DNA of 31,613 bases from the NCBI GenBank assembly GCA_949286295.1, contig CASECK010000075.1, positions 1 to 31,613 of the forward strand, in the 5' to 3' direction. The DNA is from an uncultured bacterium. GTDB taxonomy: Bacteria > Bacillota > Clostridia > Oscillospirales > Oscillospiraceae. The notes under the pieces are model-generated. The model saw only the letters and a list, made by a program, of their open reading frames with translations, was not told the DNA's origin and did no database searches. Positions 24,371 through 31,407 of the stretch are shown here, piece after piece. The position numbers were made by a program, and so were the translations under genes. Positions within the stretch are counted from its first letter, which is position 1. Each line of letters starts with the position of its first letter.

Positions 24371-25528
24371 TCAGTTTTGATACCGCTGCTGGGAGGCCAG
24401 GAAGCTCTGCAGCTCGCTGTAGGTGCGGAAGAAGTGGTGAACTCCGTCGTCCCCCAGGGCGTAGAAAAAGTCGTTGGTGTCCTCCGGGTCCAGGGCGGCG
24501 TTGATGGCCTCCATGCCCGGGTTGGCGATGGGTCCGGGGGGCAGGCCCTTGTACAGATAGGTGTTATAGGGCGAGTCGATGTCCTTGTCCGCCTCCGTGG
24601 GCACGTTCCCGCCGTTGATATAGGCCAGGGTGGCGTCAATCTGAAGATAGCCCACCGTCTCCGCGCCGGGGTTCTCCAGGCGGTTGTAGATGACCGAGGC
24701 GATGTGCCGCTGGTCAGTGCCGTCGGTCTCCCGCTCAATCAGAGAGGCGATGGTCAAAATCTCCCGCAGGGTGTAGCCGGAGTTTGCCACCCGCTCCCGC
24801 ATCTCATCGTCATACAGCTCGTCAAACCGGACCAGCATCTTGTTGATGGCGTACAGAGGGCTGTGGGGGGTATAGAACTTATAGGTGTCCGGATAGAGGA
24901 AGCCCTCCAGCCGGCTGGGGTCCCCCAGGGGGATGTCCTGGAGAAAGTCGAAGGCGTAGTCGTGGTTGGCGGCCTGCTCGTTGAGTTCCTCCACACCGGC
25001 CACCCCCTGCTGCTCCAGCAGGGCGAAAATCTGGGCCACCGTCATACCCTCTGGGATGGTCACATCAATCTCCGCCTTGGTGGAGGAGTTGACGCTCATG
25101 CCGAACAGCAGGGCGCGGTAGTCCATATCGGTATTCAGGGTGTAGGTCCCCATGGTCACCCGGTCCTTATTCCCGGTGATGCTGGCAAAGAGCTTGAACA
25201 GCCACTTGTACTCAATCAGCCCCTCCTCCTCCAGCCGGTCCACCACATCGTTAAAGCTGTCCTGGCTGGACACGGTGACGGTGACGGTCTTGGGGTCCTT
25301 GTTCAGGGCCAGCACGTCGCCGGCCAAAATCCAGCCCACGCAGGCCAGCAGGATAGACGCCCCGATGACGCCCGCCACATACAGCATCACGAAGCTGACG
25401 GTCCGGCCGGTGGAGGGCCGCCTTCCCCGGCGGCTCTCCCGGCTGCGGCGGCCCTCCCGCTCCTGCCGGGTGGAGGGGTTCTGCTGTCTGGCCCGCTCCC
25501 GGGACCGGTAATCACGTTGCTGCGGCAT
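24371..25528 (-). CDS. mltG: Endolytic murein transglycosylase MltG (YceG)
   Basis: A 385-residue membrane-anchored enzyme that cleaves nascent peptidoglycan strands and sets glycan length. The N-terminal 42 residues are a highly basic, Arg/Gln/Ser-rich cytoplasmic tail. One membrane span lies at 43-70. A LysM-like region follows (about 80-130), then the YceG catalytic domain. The catalytic glutamate lies in LTIASLIERET, followed by HIASVIYNRL and the conserved GLPPGPIANPG. The ATG at 25528 has AGGAG eight bases upstream. It heads the minus-strand run that includes U32, zincin and gluQ, though a stem-loop follows it. Confidence 0.94.
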   Translation of the reverse strand: MPQQRDYRSRERARQQNPSTRQEREGRRSRESRRGRRPSTGRTVSFVMLYVAGVIGASILLACVGWILAGDVLALNKDPKTVTVTVSSQDSFNDVVDRLEEEGLIEYKWLFKLFASITGNKDRVTMGTYTLNTDMDYRALLFGMSVNSSTKAEIDVTIPEGMTVAQIFALLEQQGVAGVEELNEQAANHDYAFDFLQDIPLGDPSRLEGFLYPDTYKFYTPHSPLYAINKMLVRFDELYDDEMRERVANSGYTLREILTIASLIERETDGTDQRHIASVIYNRLENPGAETVGYLQIDATLAYINGGNVPTEADKDIDSPYNTYLYKGLPPGPIANPGMEAINAALDPEDTNDFFYALGDDGVHHFFRTYSELQSFLASQQRYQN

Positions 25529-25558
25529 AGGTTCAGCTCCTAACAAAATTTCCGCCCG

Positions 25559-25621
25559 CCCCTGTCACCTGGGACAGGGGCCGGCCATAGAATAGTACAG
25601 AACGCGGGGACGCATGGTCCC
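25559..25621. other. Two small hairpins between mltG and the Gly/Cys peptide gene
   Basis: CCCCTGTC/GACAGGGG (25559-25566, 25573-25580) and GGGAC/GTCCC (25607-25611, 25617-25621) are perfect dyads in the divergent intergenic region. No convincing -35/-10 pair is visible for either gene; TAGAAT at 25588-25593 is a possible -10. Confidence 0.4.
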
Positions 25622-25647
25622 GGCAGAATCAAGTGAGGTGAAGTACG

Positions 25648-25803
25648 ATGTGCTGTGGGAACAACAGCTGGGGCGGCAACAGCGCCCTGTGGATCATCCT
25701 GCTGCTGGTCATCCTCTTCGGGTGCGGCGGCTGGAGCGGCGGCAGCTGCGGCTGCGGCGGCAACGGCGGCAACAGCTGCGGCAACGACTGCGGCTGCTGC
25801 TGA
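25648..25803 (+). CDS. Small Gly/Cys-rich single-span membrane peptide
   Basis: A 51-residue protein not overlapping any other gene. Layout: MCCGNNSWGGN head, one hydrophobic span at about 13-25 (ALWIILLLVILFG), then a Gly/Asn/Cys-rich tail (26-51) ending DCGCC. There are nine cysteines (2, 3, 26, 34, 36, 44, 48, 50, 51) and fifteen glycines. GAGGTGA about seven bases before the ATG is a strong ribosome-binding site, and a stem-loop follows the stop, both supporting a real gene. The short hydrophobic helix with Gly-rich ends recalls YjcZ-type sporulation peptides, but the cysteine content differs. Possible roles are spore coat, metal binding or a modified peptide; none is shown. No modification enzyme lies nearby. 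Confidence 0.68.
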   Translation: MCCGNNSWGGNSALWIILLLVILFGCGGWSGGSCGCGGNGGNSCGNDCGCC

Positions 25804-25825
25804 CGGCCAGCGCTACACACCTGGT

Positions 25826-25857
25826 CCGGCGGGGGAGCCACAGGGCTCTCCCGCCGG
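25826..25857 (+). terminator. Terminator-like stem-loop after the Gly/Cys peptide gene
   Basis: CCGGCGGGGGAGCC pairs with GGCTCTCCCGCCGG (14 bp; one G-U in plus-strand RNA) around a 4-base loop, 22 bases after the stop. Only GCTTTG follows, so termination strength is uncertain. It may also serve the convergent cyclo-ligase gene. Confidence 0.6.
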
Positions 25858-25866
25858 GCTTTGCCC

Positions 25867-26442
25867 TCAAAAGGACAGGCTCTCTGTCTCGGTGAGCAGC
25901 AAATCCACCCGGCTGTCATGCTCCTCGGTGGGCACCTTCTCCTGCAGCGCCGCCGCCCGGCACAGCCCCACCCGGAAGCCGCCGGACTTCTCCAGCCAGC
26001 GGTCGTAGTATCCGCCGCCAAAGCCCAGCCGGTAGCCCCGGCGGTCATAGCACACCGCGGGGACCAGGATGAGGTCAATCTCCCCCTTGGGGATGACGGG
26101 GCAGTCCTCCCCCGGCTCGGAGATGCCGAAAGCCACCTGGACCATGGGCCGGTCTGGGCAGTACTGCCGCACCTCCATCTGATGGCCGGGGAGCATCCGG
26201 GGCAGGCCCACCCGCTTTCCGCGGGCCGCCAGCTCCCTCACCAGCCGGGCGGTGTCCGGCTCCTTGCCCGGGATTCCCCAGAAGGCAAAGACCGTCCCGG
26301 CCGCCGCCACCTGGGGCAGCGCCAGGAATTTTTCAAACAGGGCCCGGTCGCTCTCCTCCGCCTGTCCGGCGGTCAGTCCGGCCAGCACGCCGCGCACCTG
26401 GCGGCGCAGCTGCTTTTTTTGCTCCTCAATAGTGGACGGCAT
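25867..26442 (-). CDS. 5-formyltetrahydrofolate cyclo-ligase
   Basis: A 191-residue enzyme that converts 5-formyl-THF to 5,10-methenyl-THF with ATP, recovering folate from the storage form. The family motif GYRLGFGGGYYDRW (136-149) binds the phosphates. The N-terminal helix with KKQLRRQVR (9-17) supplies the basic ATP contacts. FWGIPGKEPDTARLV (54-68) is the expected folate-side segment. Length is typical. The ATG overlaps the end of the DJ-1 family gene by 17 bases; AGAGGTG upstream serves as ribosome-binding site. Co-translation with that gene is likely. Confidence 0.94.
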   Translation of the reverse strand: MPSTIEEQKKQLRRQVRGVLAGLTAGQAEESDRALFEKFLALPQVAAAGTVFAFWGIPGKEPDTARLVRELAARGKRVGLPRMLPGHQMEVRQYCPDRPMVQVAFGISEPGEDCPVIPKGEIDLILVPAVCYDRRGYRLGFGGGYYDRWLEKSGGFRVGLCRAAALQEKVPTEEHDSRVDLLLTETESLSF

Positions 26443-26965
26443 GGCGCACCTCTTCTCCCGCCTCCGCCCCGGCCAGGACCCGCACTAAGGCAAGGCCAAA
26501 GTCGAAGGCCGACCCGGCGGCCCGGCCGGTGATGAACCGCCCGTCCTCCACCACACTCTGCCCAGGTTGGGCCAGCGCGGGGGCCAGCTGGTCCTCCATG
26601 CCCGGGAAGCACACCGCCCGCCGGCCGTCCAGCAGGCCCCACCGGGCCAGCAGGGTGGGGGCGGCGCAGATGGCGGCCACCCACAGCCCCCGTCCGGCGG
26701 CCTCCTTCACCAGCCGGGCCACCCGGGGTTCCCGGCCCAAATTGGACACGCCCAGTCCGCCGCCGGGCAGCACCAGCATCCGCGCCCGGTCCAGCTCCAC
26801 CTGCTCCAGGGTCAGCTGGGCCTGTACGCAGATGCCGTGGCTGCCGGTGACCGGCCCGCCGGCCACGGACACCAGGGCGGTCTCGACGCCCGCCCGGCGC
26901 AACAGGTCCACGGGGACCAGCGCCTCCGCCTCCTCAAACCCCTCTGCCAACAGCACATATACCAT
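26426..26965 (-). CDS. DJ-1/PfpI family protein
   Basis: A 179-residue flavodoxin-like protein of the DJ-1 (YajL/ThiJ) branch. The reactive cysteine is Cys100 in AAICAAPTLLA, with the partner glutamate Glu14 in EGFEEAEALVPVDLLRRAG. LVLPGGG (64-70) is the conserved turn. Proteins of this branch are linked to oxidative or carbonyl stress and possible deglycase activity, which is disputed for the family. The ATG has GGAGG seven bases upstream. It lies between the TagA-type gene (30 bases upstream) and the cyclo-ligase gene (17-base overlap). Confidence 0.9.
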   Translation of the reverse strand: MVYVLLAEGFEEAEALVPVDLLRRAGVETALVSVAGGPVTGSHGICVQAQLTLEQVELDRARMLVLPGGGLGVSNLGREPRVARLVKEAAGRGLWVAAICAAPTLLARWGLLDGRRAVCFPGMEDQLAPALAQPGQSVVEDGRFITGRAAGSAFDFGLALVRVLAGAEAGEEVRHAVHY

Positions 26966-26995
26966 GAAGGGACCTCCTCCTTGCGGTTTTTCCCG

Positions 26996-27718
26996 TTACT
27001 TCTTCTTCAGGCGGGCCGCCGTGGCCTTGACCAGCACCAGGGGCAGCTTGGCCATGCGCCCGGCCCGCTGGGGCTCCTTCCTCAGCCGGTAGGCCCACTC
27101 CAGCCCCAGCCTGCACCAGGCCTCCGGCGCCCGCTCCACATTGCCCGAAAACACGTCCAGCGCGCCCCCCAGCCCCACGGCCAGCCGGGCGCCGGTGTGC
27201 CTGCCCCAGCGGGCCATCCATTTCTCCTGCTTGGGGGCCCCCAGGCAGACGAAAAGCAAATCCGGCCGGGCGGCGGCCACCTTCAGCAGCGCAGCCTCCT
27301 CGTCCCGGAAGTAGCCGTCCTGGGTGCCGCACAGCACAATCTCCGGCCAGCGCTCCAGGATGCGGCGGCCCGCCGCCTCGGCCACGCCGGGCTTGGCCCC
27401 CAGCAGATACAGCCGCCCCCCCATCTCGTTCAGGCAGGAGAGCATATCCTCGGCAAACTCGATACCCGGCACCCGGCCCTTCAGGGGCGTGCCCAGAATT
27501 TTGGCACAGTACACCACGCCGATTCCGTCCGGGAGCACCAGGTCCGCCCCGTTGAGCACCTGGCAAAACTCCGCGTCTTTTTCCGCAGCCAGGACAAACT
27601 CCGGATTCGGCGTGACCACATAGTGAAAGCGGTCCTCCTCCAGCAGTTCCCGCCCGCGCCGGGCGGCCTCCTCCCGGGTGAGGTCGTCAAATTTGATTCC
27701 CAAGATTTCTCGTTTCAA
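26996..27718 (-). CDS. WecG/TagA/CpsF family glycosyltransferase
   Basis: A 240-residue enzyme of glycosyltransferase family 26. TagA adds N-acetylmannosamine to undecaprenyl-diphosphate-GlcNAc, forming the linkage unit for wall teichoic acid or a related wall polymer. Active-site features include TPNPEF (36-41), LPDGIGVVY (62-70) with likely catalytic Asp64, and CLGAPKQEKW (158-167). The basic C-terminus (RLKKK) fits the membrane-binding tail of the family. A TTG start at 27718 is chosen because GGAGG lies five bases upstream and homology begins at KREILGI; ATG-initiated longer forms would add an unlikely Arg/Pro-rich head. A wall polymer is consistent with the SLH protein in this window, which binds such polymers. 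Confidence 0.87.
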   Translation of the reverse strand: MKREILGIKFDDLTREEAARRGRELLEEDRFHYVVTPNPEFVLAAEKDAEFCQVLNGADLVLPDGIGVVYCAKILGTPLKGRVPGIEFAEDMLSCLNEMGGRLYLLGAKPGVAEAAGRRILERWPEIVLCGTQDGYFRDEEAALLKVAAARPDLLFVCLGAPKQEKWMARWGRHTGARLAVGLGGALDVFSGNVERAPEAWCRLGLEWAYRLRKEPQRAGRMAKLPLVLVKATAARLKKK

Positions 27719-27839
27719 AGCTACCTCCAGACGCCGCCGCGCCCCGTCCCCCTCCGGGCGTCTTACCCGCGGGAGAGTCTTCCCCCGTGGGCAGCCGCTC
27801 AAACGGCCCGGAGCGGCGTTTTCTCATATCTGACTTTTT

Positions 27840-27868
27840 ATTTTACCATGCCTTAGACAAAAAGTCCA
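27840..27868 (-). promoter_or_regulatory. Promoter of the tagA-type operon
   Basis: Minus strand -35 TGGACT (27863-27868), 17-base spacer, -10 TAAAAT (27840-27845, five of six). The leader would be about 115 bases with two GC-rich dyads. Confidence 0.6.
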
Positions 27869-27917
27869 TGAATTTTCCGTGAAAGCTTTTGGGCCTGCGC
27901 AGCTGCTCTGGAGGGAC

Positions 27918-28047
27918 AGTATAACTATTTCGCAAACAATATTATAACTATTTGATTATGATATTATCCCATTTTTTCTTGAAACCAGCCTTATATTCAA
28001 TTTTTTCTCGTTTTCCTCTTGATTTTAAATTGTAAAACAGTTATACT
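27918..28047. repeat. Three copies of a 13-bp motif upstream of hbd
   Basis: AAA(T/C)AGTTATA(A/C)T occurs on the minus strand at 27918-27930 and 27941-27953 (23 bp apart), and on the plus strand at 28035-28047, where it covers the hbd -10. Copies one and three differ at one base. The inverted placement and promoter overlap suggest a regulator binding site. Confidence 0.6.
28019..28047 (+). promoter_or_regulatory. Promoter of hbd
   Basis: -35 TTGATT (28019-28024), 17-base spacer, -10 TATACT (28042-28047, five of six). The leader is about 65 bases. The -10 lies within the third copy of the 13-bp motif. Confidence 0.72.
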
Positions 28048-28118
28048 TCCCCTAAGAGAGCGGGGCCGAGGGGCCGCAGGCCCCCGGTCAAAGTGAATAA
28101 AGGAGGACACCCAAACTT

Positions 28119-28955
28119 ATGAAAGTCGCGATCTTCGGAGCCGGAACCATGGGCAGCGGAATCGCCCAGACCTTTGCCGCCAACGGCCACCAGGTGCTGC
28201 TGTACGCCAGCAGCCGGCAGTCCGCCCAGCGCCACAGGGACGCGCTGGCCGCCTCCCTGCAAAAGCGGGTGGACCGGGGCAAGATGACTCAGCAGGCCCT
28301 GGACAGCCTGATGGCCGCCATCGCGGTGGAGGACCGGCCTGCGGCGGCGGACGCCGACCTCATCATCGAGTGCATCCGGGAGGACATGGACGCCAAGAAG
28401 GCCCTGCTCCAGGAGCTGGACACCCTGTGCAAGCCACAGGCCATCTTCGCCTCCAACACCTCCTCCCTGCCCATCACCGACATGGCCCGGGGGCTGAAGC
28501 ACCCCCTCATCGGGATGCACTTTTTCAACCCCGTGTCCTCCATGAAGTTGGTGGAGATTATCCGGGGCATCAACACCAGCGACGAGACCTTCCGTTTCAG
28601 CTATGACCTGGCCAAATCCCTGGGCAAGGAGCCTGTGGAGGTCAAGGAATCCCCCGGCTTTGTGGTCAACAAGCTGCTCATCCCCATGATTAACGACGCC
28701 ATCGGCCTGGTGGAGACGGGGGCGGCCAGCGTGGAGGACATCGACAAATCCATGCAGCTGGGCGCCAATCACCCCATGGGTCCTCTGGCGCTGGGCGATT
28801 TTATCGGACTTGACGTGTGCCTGGCCATTATGGAGACGCTGTACACCGAGTTTGGCGACTCCAAGTACCGCCCCACCTACCTGCTCAAAAAGATGGTCCG
28901 GGGCGGCCTGCTGGGGCGCAAGACCGGAAAGGGCTTTTACAATTACGGCAGCTGA
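28119..28955 (+). CDS. hbd: 3-hydroxybutyryl-CoA dehydrogenase, probably NADPH-dependent
   Basis: A 278-residue enzyme that reduces acetoacetyl-CoA to 3-hydroxybutyryl-CoA in the butyrate pathway. The dinucleotide motif is GAGTMG (7-12). Catalytic residues by family alignment are Ser116, His134 (GMHFFNP), Glu146 and Asn184 (GFVVNK). The C-terminal ANHPMGPLALGDFIGLD and RKTGKGFYNY are hallmarks. After the second strand the acidic residue that binds the NAD ribose (RDIKDE in C. acetobutylicum Hbd) is missing; the segment is LLYASSRQSAQRHR, the small/basic type seen in NADP-dependent enzymes. AAAGGAGG precedes the ATG. It is a single-gene unit with promoter and terminator, about 470 bases before bcd. 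Confidence 0.95.
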   Translation: MKVAIFGAGTMGSGIAQTFAANGHQVLLYASSRQSAQRHRDALAASLQKRVDRGKMTQQALDSLMAAIAVEDRPAAADADLIIECIREDMDAKKALLQELDTLCKPQAIFASNTSSLPITDMARGLKHPLIGMHFFNPVSSMKLVEIIRGINTSDETFRFSYDLAKSLGKEPVEVKESPGFVVNKLLIPMINDAIGLVETGAASVEDIDKSMQLGANHPMGPLALGDFIGLDVCLAIMETLYTEFGDSKYRPTYLLKKMVRGGLLGRKTGKGFYNYGS

Positions 28956-28970
28956 ACCTGCGCGGAATAT

Positions 28971-29013
28971 GGGGCGCGGGCCGTCTATGGGCGGCCCGCG
29001 CCCCGGCGTTTTT
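28971..29013 (+). terminator. Intrinsic terminator of hbd
   Basis: A perfect 13-bp stem (28971-28983 with 28992-29004) with an 8-base loop, then GGCG and TTTTT at 29009-29013. It separates hbd from bcd-etfBA, which therefore needs its own promoter. Confidence 0.88.
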
Positions 29014-29151
29014 CCCCGGCCGGACCGGGGGGAGATAGAGGGCTTTTTCGTAAAATCCACATTTTTCTCCCGGAAAAACCGGAGGGGGCCGGGCATTTCT
29101 CCAATTTCCCTTTTCCCTTTAAAAAATTAGGTGTTTTCCCTGTTTTTTCAC

Positions 29152-29180
29152 TTGCATTTCAAATTAATCAATGGTATACT
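29152..29180 (+). promoter_or_regulatory. Distal promoter upstream of bcd-etfBA
   Basis: -35 TTGCAT (29152-29157), 17-base spacer, -10 TATACT (29175-29180, five of six). A transcript from here would pass the hairpin/T-run and the Rex-like site before reaching bcd. A weaker proximal -10 (TATAAC, 29275-29280) lies inside the Rex-like site. Confidence 0.62.
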
Positions 29181-29221
29181 CTTCACAGTTTCCAAACATC
29201 TGCAAAATTACGCTTTACCCC

Positions 29222-29255
29222 GCAACGCCGGACCGGCCCGTGTTGCTCTTTTTTT
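29222..29255 (+). terminator. Terminator-like element in the bcd leader
   Basis: GCAAC (29222-29226) pairs with GTTGC (29242-29246), with a small inner GCC/GGC stem, followed by TCTTTTTTT. The stem is imperfect. It could attenuate transcripts from 29152-29180 or end a short RNA of about 70 bases. Confidence 0.38.
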
Positions 29256-29264
29256 GCCCTGTCT

Positions 29265-29282
29265 TTGTTAAAAATATAACAA
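29265..29282. promoter_or_regulatory. Rex-type redox operator upstream of bcd
   Basis: TTGTTAAAAATATAACAA matches the Rex consensus TTGTTAA-N4-TTAACAA at 13 of 14 defined positions. The dyad extends outward (CTTTGTTA/TAACAAAG, 29263-29284). Rex senses the NADH/NAD+ ratio, and in Clostridia it represses butyrate-pathway genes including bcd-etf, so the position is expected. Confidence 0.8.
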
Positions 29283-29422
29283 AGCTGGACAGGCTCCACT
29301 CCCCTCCGGCGGTTTCGCCGCGTCGTTCAGCTCCCGGCCGCCTGCCGCCCGCTCCCTGGGCCGCGGGCGGCAGCGAGCGTTCACGATACCCAAGCAAGTA
29401 TTTTAAGTAGGAGGACTTCAAA

Positions 29423-30568
29423 ATGGATTTTCACCTGTCGAGAGAGCAAGAGATGGTCCGCAAGATGTACCGCGAGTTCGCCGAGACCGAGGTCAAGCCC
29501 CTGGCCGAGGAGATCGACGAGGAGGAGCGCTTCCCCATGGAGACCGTGGAGAAGATGGCCAAGCTGGGCATGATGGGCATCTACTTCCCCAAGGAGTACG
29601 GCGGGGCCGGCGGCGATGTGCTGTCCTACGCCATGGCCGTGGAGGAGCTGTCCAAGGTGTGCGGCACCACCGGCGTCATCGTCTCCGCCCACACCTCTCT
29701 GTGCTGCGCCCCCATCTTTGAGCACGGCACCGAGGAGCAAAAGCGCAAGTACCTGCCCGACCTGCTGTCCGGCAGAAAGATTGGCGCCTTTGGCCTGACC
29801 GAGCCCAACGCCGGCACCGACGCCTCCGGCCAGCAGACCACCGCCGTGAAGAACGAGAACGGCGACTGGGTGCTCAACGGCTCCAAGTGCTTCATCACCA
29901 ACGGCAACGTGGCCTCCACCTTTGTGGTCTTCGCCATGACCGACCCCAAGGCCGGCAACCACGGCATCTCCGCCTTCATCGTGGAGAAGGATTTCCCCGG
30001 CTTCTCCACCGGCAAGCACGAGAAGAAGATGGGCATCCGCGGCTCCTCCACCTGCGATCTGATCTTCGAGGACTGCATCGTCCCCAAGGAGAACCTGCTG
30101 GGCCAGGAGGGCAAGGGCTTTAAGATTGCCATGATGACTCTGGACGGCGGCCGCATCGGCATCGCCGCTCAGGCCCTGGGCCTGGGCGAGGGCGCCATCA
30201 ACGAGGCCATCAAGTACACCCAGGAGCGCGTGCAGTTCAAAAAGCGCCTGAGCCAGTTCCAGAACACTCAGTTCCAGCTGGCCGATATGCACACCCGGAT
30301 GCAGGCCGCCCAGTACCTGGTGTACGCCGCGGCTATGAAGAAGCAGAACCACGAGCCCTACTCCATGGACGCCGCCATGGCCAAGCTGTTCGCCGCCGAG
30401 GCCGCTTCCGACGTGACCCGCCGGGCCGTTCAGCTGTTCGGCGGCTACGGCTACACCCGCGAGTACCCCGTGGAGCGCATGATGCGCGACGCCAAGATCA
30501 CCGAAATCTACGAGGGCACTTCCGAGGTCCAGCGCATGGTCATTTCCAGCCACCTGGGCGTGAAATAA
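29423..30568 (+). CDS. bcd: Butyryl-CoA dehydrogenase (acyl-CoA dehydrogenase family)
   Basis: A 381-residue FAD enzyme that reduces crotonyl-CoA to butyryl-CoA. With EtfAB in anaerobes it couples this to ferredoxin reduction by electron bifurcation. Family features: FGLTEPNAGTDAS (about 123-135), FAMTDP, the FAD-binding QLFGGYGYTREYPVER (330-345) and catalytic base Glu364 in IYEGTSEVQR. Length matches clostridial Bcd. AGGAGG lies eight bases before the ATG. Codon use is strongly biased (CGC for Arg, GAG, AAG, CTG), unlike the CGG-rich neighbours, as expected for a very highly expressed gene. etfB follows after 18 bases. Regulation is probably by Rex. Confidence 0.94.
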   Translation: MDFHLSREQEMVRKMYREFAETEVKPLAEEIDEEERFPMETVEKMAKLGMMGIYFPKEYGGAGGDVLSYAMAVEELSKVCGTTGVIVSAHTSLCCAPIFEHGTEEQKRKYLPDLLSGRKIGAFGLTEPNAGTDASGQQTTAVKNENGDWVLNGSKCFITNGNVASTFVVFAMTDPKAGNHGISAFIVEKDFPGFSTGKHEKKMGIRGSSTCDLIFEDCIVPKENLLGQEGKGFKIAMMTLDGGRIGIAAQALGLGEGAINEAIKYTQERVQFKKRLSQFQNTQFQLADMHTRMQAAQYLVYAAAMKKQNHEPYSMDAAMAKLFAAEAASDVTRRAVQLFGGYGYTREYPVERMMRDAKITEIYEGTSEVQRMVISSHLGVK

Positions 30569-30586
30569 GATAGGAGGCAGATTGAG

Positions 30587-31387
30587 ATGAAAATCATTGT
30601 TTGTGTAAAGCAGGTCCCCGACACCTCCGGTAAGGTGGCCGTCAACCCCGACGGCACCCTGAACCGTGCCTCCATGGCCACCATCACCAACCCTGACGAC
30701 CTCAACGCCGTCGAGGCCGCCCTGGTCCTGAAGGAGCAGACCGGCGCCGAGGTGGTGGTCGTCTCCATGGGCCCCCCGCCCGCCGAGGGGATGCTGCGGG
30801 AGATTATGGCCCGGGGCGTGGACCGCGCCGTGCTGGTCTCCGGCCGCGAGTTCGGCGGCTCCGACACCTACGCCACCTCCCAGATTCTGGCCGCCGCCAT
30901 CAACAAAATCGGCGTGGAGGATGACGACATCGTGCTGTGCGGCCGCCAGGCCATCGACGGCGACACCGCCCAGGTGGGCCCCCAGATTGCCGAGAAGCTG
31001 GGCCTGCCCCAGGTGTCCTACGCCGCCGAGATTACCAAGCAGGGCGACACCGTCACCGTCAAGCGGATGCTGGAGGACGGCTATATGACCATCAAGGTCA
31101 AGACCCCCTGCCTCATCACCTGCATCAAGGAGCTCAACGCCCCCCGCTATATGAGCGTGGGCGGCATCTTCGAGTGCTACTCCAAGCCCTACGAGGTCTA
31201 TGACTACAACACCCTGAAGGACGACCCCCTCATCGACCCGTCTACCATCGGCCTGAAGGGCTCCCCCACCAACATCTTCAAGTCCTTTACCCCGCCCCAG
31301 AAGGGCGCCGGCATGATGATGGAAGGCGCCGACAAGGATACCTGCGACAAGCTGGCCGGCATCCTGGCTGCCAAGCATATCATCTGA
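30587..31387 (+). CDS. etfB: Electron transfer flavoprotein subunit beta
   Basis: A 266-residue EtfB. The opening MKIIVCVKQVPDT and the signature LCGRQAIDGDTAQVGPQ (about 115-131) are diagnostic, as is the CIKELNAPRYMS segment. In Bcd-linked Etf the beta subunit binds the FAD that receives electrons from NADH and splits them between ferredoxin and crotonyl-CoA. TAGGAGG lies about ten bases before the ATG. Located between bcd and etfA; etfA follows after about 20 bases. It shares the codon bias of bcd. Confidence 0.95.
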   Translation: MKIIVCVKQVPDTSGKVAVNPDGTLNRASMATITNPDDLNAVEAALVLKEQTGAEVVVVSMGPPPAEGMLREIMARGVDRAVLVSGREFGGSDTYATSQILAAAINKIGVEDDDIVLCGRQAIDGDTAQVGPQIAEKLGLPQVSYAAEITKQGDTVTVKRMLEDGYMTIKVKTPCLITCIKELNAPRYMSVGGIFECYSKPYEVYDYNTLKDDPLIDPSTIGLKGSPTNIFKSFTPPQKGAGMMMEGADKDTCDKLAGILAAKHII

Positions 31388-31407
31388 TAGAAGGGAGAAT
31401 GGAAGAA

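Larger units (their letters stand above)
27719..28118. other. 400-bp divergent regulatory region between tagA-like gene and hbd
   Basis: No gene. From left: two GC-rich dyads in the tagA leader (27768-27790 imperfect; GCCGCTC/GAGCGGC at 27794-27817), the tagA-type promoter (27840-27868), an A/T-rich stretch with three copies of a 13-bp motif (27918-28047), the hbd promoter (28019-28047), and a GGGGCC.../GGCCCC dyad in the hbd leader around 28063-28077. The A/T-rich core stands out sharply from the surrounding GC-rich DNA. Confidence 0.7.
29014..29422. other. Regulatory region upstream of bcd-etfBA
   Basis: About 410 bases without a supported gene. It holds a promoter (29152-29180), a hairpin plus T-run (29222-29255), a Rex-like site (29265-29282), a CGGCG/CGCCG mini-dyad near 29305-29320 and a 10-bp hairpin TGCCGCCCGC/GCGGGCGGCA (29343-29372) in the leader. 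AGGAGG at 29409-29414 is the bcd ribosome-binding site. The distance from promoter to gene (about 235 bases) is unusually long for this window. Confidence 0.7.

Noticed and set aside
25648..25803. Ribosomally made, modified natural product (bacteriocin-like) locus
   Set aside because: The Cys/Gly-rich peptide is suggestive, but no radical-SAM, lanthipeptide or export gene is adjacent; neighbours are mltG and a folate enzyme.
27794..27821. GCCGCTC/GAGCGGC hairpin followed by GTTTTC as a plus-strand terminator
   Set aside because: No plus-strand gene precedes it and the T-run is short; more likely leader structure of the minus-strand tagA-type transcript.
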